Source of the DNA: Scilla litardierei
Lineage: Eukaryota; Streptophyta; Magnoliopsida; Asparagales; Asparagaceae
DNA: 64,000 nucleotides
Direction of reading: 5' to 3'
Assembly: GCA_030789695.1 (NCBI GenBank)
Contig: CM061136.1
Coordinates: forward strand, 136,970,448-137,034,447
Under the pieces are notes generated by a model. The model was not told the DNA's origin, did not search any database, and worked only from the letters and a program-made list of their open reading frames with translations. The translations under genes and the position numbers were made by a program. Position 1 is the stretch's first letter. Each line of letters starts with the position of its first letter. Of this stretch, positions 57,464-64,000 are shown in pieces.

Positions 57464-60400
57464 TGGGGAATTCTCACGCCCCAGTCACCCTAATACTCAA
57501 TGAGGGATTTACGGCCTATTTTTTTCCCATCCTGAGTCAGAAGGGGACCGGGCTCGTGACGGCCGCGGTACAGAGTACCAAGCGTAAAAGTGACATTAAT
57601 TAATACCTCGCAGGCCATTACTCACACTGGAACAACACAGGCAGAAAAGTGAAATAGAGCTCGAACAACTACACATCAGTAACAACATAGGAACATAAGT
57701 ACCGGACAGTAAAAGAAGCTTAGTACAATAGTGAAACTACAAAGTACACTCTCAGTTTTAAAAAAATACAACTCATTTAATATTTCCAACTGCACAACAT
57801 ATGTCTCAAGTACAACTCAGACTCTCAGCTCACCAACTCATGAAAGCCCAAAAGTACAAGTCACTCACAAGAACTCGTCTCACGCCATACCTAAGTACAT
57901 CCACAGCCTCACTACAAGGTCACTCTCACTCAACTTTGCTCAAGTCTGCTGTTAGCTACTCCAATCTCTGAGCCAGGGAATCTCAACTGAAACGTGAAAA
58001 ACCACGGGACGAGACACGTCAATGCGTGACCCAGTAAAGAAACTCATACACAACTAAGGCCTAAGCACACAACATCATTCAATTCAATTATTATTATCTT
58101 CAATTTAGTGATTGCAAACAACTTGGAAAATATCGTGTTCAGGAGTCGAATATGAGGGCCAGACAACTACGGCTCACCCCGCGAACACTGAACAACGACG
58201 GTGACCGATACTACCCCGCGAACACTGAACAATGGTGGTAGCTCCACCCTGCGAACACTGAGCAACAGTGGTGGTTCCATCCCACAAAACTGAGCAAGGG
58301 TGATGGACTCTCAGTCTCATCCTCGTATTGTTTCTCATGTACGACATTTCCCCCAAACCTGCCTAGGATGCCGTACCCACTCTGTGTGGTCGGAACATCT
58401 CTAGCCTCGACCATTAGGCCTCTCCTAGGGTCTAGTTGCTCCAGATCAGCACCATGTGCCATCTCATGCCATCAACATGTTCATCACATTTCACATGTCA
58501 AGAATTGCCAATATGCCACCATTTCATAACAACATCGACAAATAATTGCCATTTCCACACTTATGGAGCAACTAGCCACTAGGGCTTTTCAATTCTTGTT
58601 CAACATGTGTTATATGAGCACACGCATCAATATCAACCATCAATTTCATCATATGAACCAAAAATAGAATTAATTTCAACTTTCACAAACATGGACAAAA
58701 ACTGTTTTCACTGAAGCAAGCTCACGACAACAGCAATAATTTGATTATTTTGTACTGCACATCAAAATCCATGTCAACGGGGTTTGTAGCCCCATGAATT
58801 AGCGTTCAAACCTCACTGGTTTCATTCAAAAATTCCATGTATTCAATTTTATATGAATTGATTACTACAGGTGGTCCAAACTGTTTTCAGGCTGGAAATC
58901 ACAAGATGAAATAATGCTATTTTAAAAATAGTTGGAGTTCGAATTGGAAATCATGGTAGTTGGATGAAATCTAGGTCTGGTTATTAGCTTCAAAATGATA
59001 GGTGTTTTGGCCAAAATGGATGAGTGGTTTGGGAGATATAGCTCCATCTCTAAAGGTGGTCTGGGTTGTTTTGAAACATAGCAGTTCTAAAGACAGAATT
59101 TTTAGAAATATTTAGAGGCAAAATCAATTCATGGAGATTGAACAAAAGTTGTAGATAATTGTTTGAAGATGCTACAAAGAAATTTTCATGTTAAAATGCC
59201 CTCTGCAACATTGGGAAAAGGGCTCGTAAAAATTAGGCAGCACCTCCCCTGAAATTGGGGTTCTATCCAGATTTCATAAAACTGATTAAAAATAGGAAAC
59301 GAGGCCATAAAAACATGAAAAATTCACAGAAGCTTAAAAATCAATTCTTGAGACTATATACTATAAATCAGAACCTAAAACAATCACATGAGAGTAATTT
59401 GAACAAAATGTGTCTCAATTCCAAGGAAATAGCAACATCTTCCATTTTTGTGAGTTTTCTGTCATAAACATGAAACTAGACATGATACCACTTCATTGTT
59501 ACACAAAACTGAAACTAAAGAGCATGTGGGGGTTCCATATGATCATACTTCATATATCAAAGCATAAAGGCACTATCTTGTTCAACAAAATCTTGAAACA
59601 TGAGAGTATTGAGACATTTGAAAGCATCCACATGAATAACCCTAACAAGATTCAAATTTTATTGTTCCAGCGGCTAAATAGCTTCCTAAGGATATCAATC
59701 ATAGCATACATAAGTAGCAATCCCATAAAAATCTCATCTTGCAAGCTATACTTAACACTCTTGAACTTAGGGGAGCAAAATCAAGCAATATTGCAACTTA
59801 CAATAAATCAACATGAGATAATCAAAGCAATCCTATCCAAGCCCCTTAATCTATCCCCTAGTGTGTAGAGAAACTCTACCTTGGTGAAGATGGGGCCTCC
59901 AAGCTTCGATTCCCGTCCTAGTTCTCTAATTCCTCCAAAATCAAGCTCCTAGCTAGCTTCCTTGGTGCAAGAACTCTACATACAAGCTCAACTCCTCCCC
60001 AACACCTTCTCCTTCCTCCTCACACTCTCTCAGCTCTCTCACAAAGTGTAGCCACGAAATTAGAAGGATAATCCCAAAGAAAGAGTGGAAAATTCCAAAC
60101 TTTGCTTGAATTTTGAGTCTCTAGGGGTAAATCGGACATTCCACATTGCTTAGCCCTTAAGCCAGCCAATGGTGGCTTGCCAACCTCAACCTTATCCCCA
60201 GCAAGCATGTGAAAAGACCTCCAAGCCCCTAAGCCACATAATCACTCAAAAACATAAAAATAAATCCCAAAATCTGGAATTTTTATTCACCAAAACACCA
60301 GGACAGCACATAGATACCATGATCTCTCGAAATTAATGAACCGAACATGAAAAAATTTCAAAGGGCGTTGTTGCCCCACACATTAGCAACTTAAATCCAA

Positions 60401-60960
60401 AATTTCAATAGTAAAAACCAATTGGTTGATTTGTTATGAAGTTTCTACTGAACTGGAAATTTTCTGGTTTTAAACTGCAGAAAAGGGGTTCAAAGATTGC
60501 TGTTTTAAAAATAGTTAGAGGCTGAATTAAAATTTGGCCAAGAAGACAAAGTTTTAGGTCTAGGTCTTAGTTTTAAAAAAATCCCAAGAATATGAAATGT
60601 CATTAAGTGGTTCAAACAATATGACCTCTTTTCCAAAGTGTGTCTGGGCTGGAGATTCCCTGACCAGTTTTAGTGCAGGATTTTTACTAAATACTTAGAG
60701 TCGAAATTAGGGTTAGCCCTAAGCAGAGAAATTAGAGTAAACATACATAGATACAACATAATAAAACTTCAGAGGTTCTTGTTTAGAAATTTTGTGAGAA
60801 AAACCTTTAAGGAAATTTGGGCAGAGTCACCCCTGTTTGGAGTGACTTTTTCCCTTTATACAAATATCAAAAATAAATAATTTTTGGCATAGGAAAATTC
60901 TGAAAATTTGTACAGAGTCTCCAGAGGTGGTAGAGATCCTCTACACCACATCTACTCATG
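57464..60960. mobile_element. LTR-like insertion of about 3.5 kb (solo LTR?)
   Basis: Splits the Athila ORF1-like region. Flanked by GTGTA (57459-57463 and 60961-60965). Ends are TGGGGAATTC and ACTCATG, so the last dinucleotide is not the usual CA. Content resembles gypsy LTRs (ACGTCAATGCGTGACCCAGT at 58016, like 6487 in the LARD LTR) and includes a short tandem repeat at 58177-58312. The open frames at 57731, 59255 and 59410 have no recognised domains. No gag or pol was seen. Confidence 0.5.
58177..58312. repeat. Tandem repeat, about 33-36 bp, four units
   Basis: Units starting CCCCGCGAACACTGAACAA at 58177, 58213, 58247 and (degenerate) 58280. Confidence 0.8.
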
Positions 60961-60965
60961 GTGTA

Positions 60966-61988
60966 CCACTCCTATACCGTAGAGCTAGCTGCGGAGGGTT
61001 ACAGGAATGGTTGGGCCCATGAAGCCAAAAATACTTATCATTCTCAAAGAATTTGATCATGTGCATGTTGGAGAGGACATATAGGTCAAGAGAAGTGGGG
61101 CCCGGGACATGATGCATGGAGTCAGGAATCTTATATGAAATGGGAGGAAGCAGGGCAATAATGTGATAACCCATCCGCAACAAATGTAAGGGTGTGGGCT
61201 GGCGAGGGTGTGGAGAAATCTTTGGTTCAGCCAAGAACCATCATGGAGGATGTGTCGTAGAAGTGTAGTGCCATCCACACGGACGACATGAGGCTAGGTG
61301 GCACACCAAAGAAAGAACAACTCATCCTGAGAGACCTGGCCAGTCTCATATCTACAGAAAATCGAGTTCGCAATAATGCGATGCACGATGCGAAGGAAAG
61401 GGTAGACGATGCTAGAAGCCTTTGCATGTGTAATGGGGAAAGGAGAAAGGCCAGTGATCTTCAGTGGAAAAGCATTCTAATCATACTCTGTAGGATAGGG
61501 ATAGTTTTGTGAGCATGCTTCAGGATCAAGAGCTCGAGGCCACTTGAAGAGGGGGTTCAATGAATTGGTGGACATGCCGTAGTCATTGTTCATCAATCAG
61601 AACGAGAACCTTGACGGATAACTCTTGAAGGTGACAAGAAACTCCAATGTGACTATCATATAGGTTCTAGCCTCACACTCTAAAAACTCTTCCCTACCAA
61701 TGTTGCAGAGGAGTGTGTTGACTCCATCTATGAGCCCAAGTGCATATAGAGCTTTGACGCTTGTAAATTTGGTGGGCACAATGATACTTGAGGAGAGGGA
61801 TGTGAAGGTATCACGTTGACGTGCGTCAACGAATTATATCCCTAAAGTGTCGATCTGGGGAGAGGGACATGTGCATCACCCCTAGCAACGATGGTCGTAG
61901 CTTCAGCGAGAGTGACATTTAGCTGACATTTGCCCCTACCACGGGATGGTCCAGAGATAGTGTGCTTCTTACGATCTCTCGGAGGCAT
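60966..61988 (-). pseudogene. Athila ORF1-like protein, N-terminal and middle part
   Basis: Begins at minus-strand ATG 61988 with MPPRDRKKHTISGPSRGRGK, broken near 61846. Continues in frame 61779-61597 with FTSVKALYALGLIDGVNTLL, then EARTYMIVTLEFL, the conserved ORF1 pattern (Y-x-x-L-T-x-E-F-L), and 61234-60956 with LDLYVLSNMHMIKFFENDKY. Several frame changes. The family is Athila ORF1 / plant retroelement ORF1; the exact function is unknown but it lies in the gag position. Confidence 0.6.
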
Positions 61989-62127
61989 GGTCTGTGTGGT
62001 GTGAGTGAAATAAAGAGTGTGTGAAGCGAAGTGAAGTGCAAACTCACGCAAATTAAGCGAATTCAGCAAGAAATGCGGAATTTAACGAGTGAGGAACGGA
62101 GTTACCAATCGTTGAAGCTATTTACTG
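61989..62127 (-). other. Leader of the Athila-like ORF1
   Basis: Short AT-rich non-coding sequence upstream (minus sense) of ATG 61988. Confidence 0.4.
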
Positions 62128-63780
62128 AAATTTGTAAGGACCGTTTACCTTGCAATACTAAACAACACACACACACTAAAGGGGGGATGCATAGTGTAAT
62201 GGTAATAATTGTGTAATCAAAAATTAAACTTGCAAATGCGGAATTATAAGTGCAAGAGAATATTAATCTACACAATTAAGCAAACACAAACACAAAGGAT
62301 TTTACCCGGATTCTCCAACTTGGGTACATACAGCCACACCAATATTCACTATGATCCTACACAAGGTAGTGAACACAATCCCTATACAAAGGATACCATA
62401 CACAAGGAATTTTGTCCTACACAAGGACACACCAAACCCTACACAAGGGTTAGTCCTACACAAGGACGAAAACTCCCACAAAGGGAGAAGCTAACTCTCA
62501 CAAAGAGAGTTAGGGTTTCACTTCACAAGGATGAAATAAATAGACTCTTACATATGCCTTGATGAGATGAACTAACTTAATAATGAATGCAAGGCATGGA
62601 AGATGATCTCCAAGTGTTGAGATGGGATTTAATTGCACTTGGAGGATTTCCCTATGAGCTAGCTTCAATGCATGAAGAGGATTAAGGCTCAAAAGGGGGG
62701 AATGAGAGAAATAAGAGTGGCTTTATGTTTTTCTATGATATTCATTGATCACCAAGGGTCCTCATAAAACTAAGACATATACTATATATAGGAAGCCAAG
62801 AAAACCACTTAAATCCAAGCAAAAAGCCAAAAGAAATAAATCTGCAACGGCTAGATTTTAGCAAAAAAATGGCTCACACAGGCGCCTGTAGGTAAAGGGA
62901 CATGCGACTGGTGTAACAGCTAGATTTTTCCAACGGCTATAATCTGAGCTAAGACATGCGACTGTTGTAACGACTATATTTTTTCAACAGCTATAATTTA
63001 AGCCAGGACATGCGACTGTAGAAAACTACACAGGCATCTATCCCACTGTGCAGGCGCCTGTAAAGTCTTCAGCATGTGACTTCCACACATGATGGATTTG
63101 AGCTGAGAAAAGACCACTTACGCACTTGTGCATTCAGGCGACTGACGAACAATGTCCAGGTGCCTGATGGTTAACATGGGCCTGACAAGTCTTTATCAGT
63201 TAACCATCAAACAAGATGGATTGGAGCTCAAAATGACAAGTTACACACATTGGCACACAAAGCGACTGTTGATCAAGTTCAGGCGCCTGTTGGTTGACAG
63301 GCGCCTGTCTTTTGTACTTCAGTTGCATGTACCAAAACTCAAGTATGGAGTCAAGAAATATTGACTTGAGCCTGTGCAGAACAACCATCTGTTGAAGGAT
63401 GGCCAGGCGTCTGGTGATCACCACTCGCCTTTCATGCATTCAACATGCGCCTGTTGGAAGTCCAATAACTCCAATTGAGTTATTGGCAAGGAAAACCTAT
63501 TGGATTGGTTTCTATGATGATCCTAAGGTTCACTAAGATGGTAAATGCATATGCATGAATACGTGACAATCTAATCAAGGCATTACAAAGTTCTAGACTC
63601 AAAAAGAAAAAACAAGTAATAAAGTATTACATGGATTACAATTTGCTTCTCCTAAAGTCTTAGACTTTAAGCTCTTGATGCCTTGACTCTTCCCATCATC
63701 ATTCAAGCTTTGGCACTGCTCTTCTTGATGTCCATCCTTGCATCAAGATTTTAGTTTCCAAAATGCTATTCTTTAATTGT
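62128..63780 (-). repeat. Probable Sirevirus-type LTR with CAGGCGCCTG palindromes
   Basis: Plus strand begins TGTAAGGACCG and soon has CACTAAAGGGGGGATGCATAG, the reverse complement of a Sirevirus LTR end (compare 44862). 62330-62530 has many copies of CTACACAAGG. 62879-63430 carries repeated CAGGCGCCTG palindromes. No primer site lies next to it, so it may be a solo or truncated LTR. Both ends are uncertain. Confidence 0.45.
62879..63307. repeat. CAGGCGCCTG palindrome array
   Basis: Perfect 10-bp palindromes at 62879, 63052, 63280 and 63298, a near match CAGGTGCCTG at 63157, and interspersed CATGCGACTG half-motifs (62911, 62956, 63010). Confidence 0.8.
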
Positions 63781-64000
63781 TAAACATGAGACTAAAACAT
63801 TGAGCGTCATTAGCAACACCGTATACAGAATAAAACGTGAGGCAAAATAAAAAAGAAAGAAAATGAGATGGAGATGGAAAATGAAAAATAAAAACAATAG
63901 GAAAATGAAAAATAAAGATAGAAACAAGAAAATAAGAAAAAAAAACAGAAAGATACGGCATGAAAACGCTCCTCCCCCCAAGCTGAACTGAGTGTTGTCC
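63781..64000 (-). other. Second copy of the Athila-like 3' interior (cut by window edge)
   Basis: From about 63825 it matches 46130-46140 joined to 56397-56560, including the A-rich block and the minus-strand GAGGACAACACTCAGTTCAG / CTTGGGGGGAGG motif. The AAAAC at 63832-63836 is uninterrupted here. Confidence 0.75.

Noticed and set aside
1..64000. A host protein-coding gene
   Set aside because: Every frame with recognisable domains belongs to gag, pol, the Athila ORF1-like protein or the accessory retroelement ORF.

Overview
The window is plant nuclear DNA built almost entirely from nested LTR retrotransposons. I see no host gene, tRNA, rRNA or CRISPR array. Evidence for a plant: primer-binding sites matching initiator tRNA-Met (TGGTATCAGAGC), Sirevirus-type Ty1/copia signatures (GGGGGAG purine tracts, LTR ends with CCCCCTCTAG), and Athila-type Ty3/gypsy signatures (tRNA-Asp-like primer site, ORF1-like protein). 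Multi-level nesting suggests a large, repeat-rich genome, probably an angiosperm; I cannot name the species.

Layout. (1) A broken minus-strand Sirevirus is the substrate for the left two thirds: a partial 3' LTR at the left edge (1-286), a duplicated block of pol end, spacer and accessory ORF (1192-6078), pol and gag pieces at 29594-31593, and the gag N-terminus, primer site and 5' LTR at 44082-45569. (2) Its RNase H region is split by a minus-strand, LARD-like element at 6079-29593 (target duplication CACGC) with 2.9-kb LTRs and a guanine-poor, non-coding interior. (3) One LTR of that element is split by a solo LTR at 8704-11090 (CTAAG). (4) Its interior holds a young, nearly complete plus-strand Sirevirus at 12103-24459 (TATAG) with gag, pol and a post-pol accessory ORF. 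(5) The gag of the old Sirevirus is split by a minus-strand Athila-like element at 31594-44081, which is itself split by a gag-only plus-strand Sirevirus at 35170-41975 (GTAAG). (6) A second Athila-like region (45570 to about 62130, minus) is split by a gag-only minus-strand copia element at 46141-56391 (AAAAC), which carries an LTR-like insert at 51069-52629, and by another LTR-like insert at 57464-60960 (GTGTA). (7) The right edge holds a probable LTR with CAGGCGCCTG palindromes and the start of another copy of the Athila-like 3' region.

How the parts relate. Only the 12103-24459 element retains gag, protease, integrase, reverse transcriptase and RNase H, and its pol has in-frame stops. The other elements are deleted or gag-only and would need proteins supplied in trans. 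The most unusual feature is a hairpin array of GACCGACTAG / CTAGTCGGTC units. It sits just upstream of a TATA box in both the young Sirevirus LTR and the unrelated-looking solo LTR. A third copy stands between pol and the accessory ORF, where it could act as an internal promoter.
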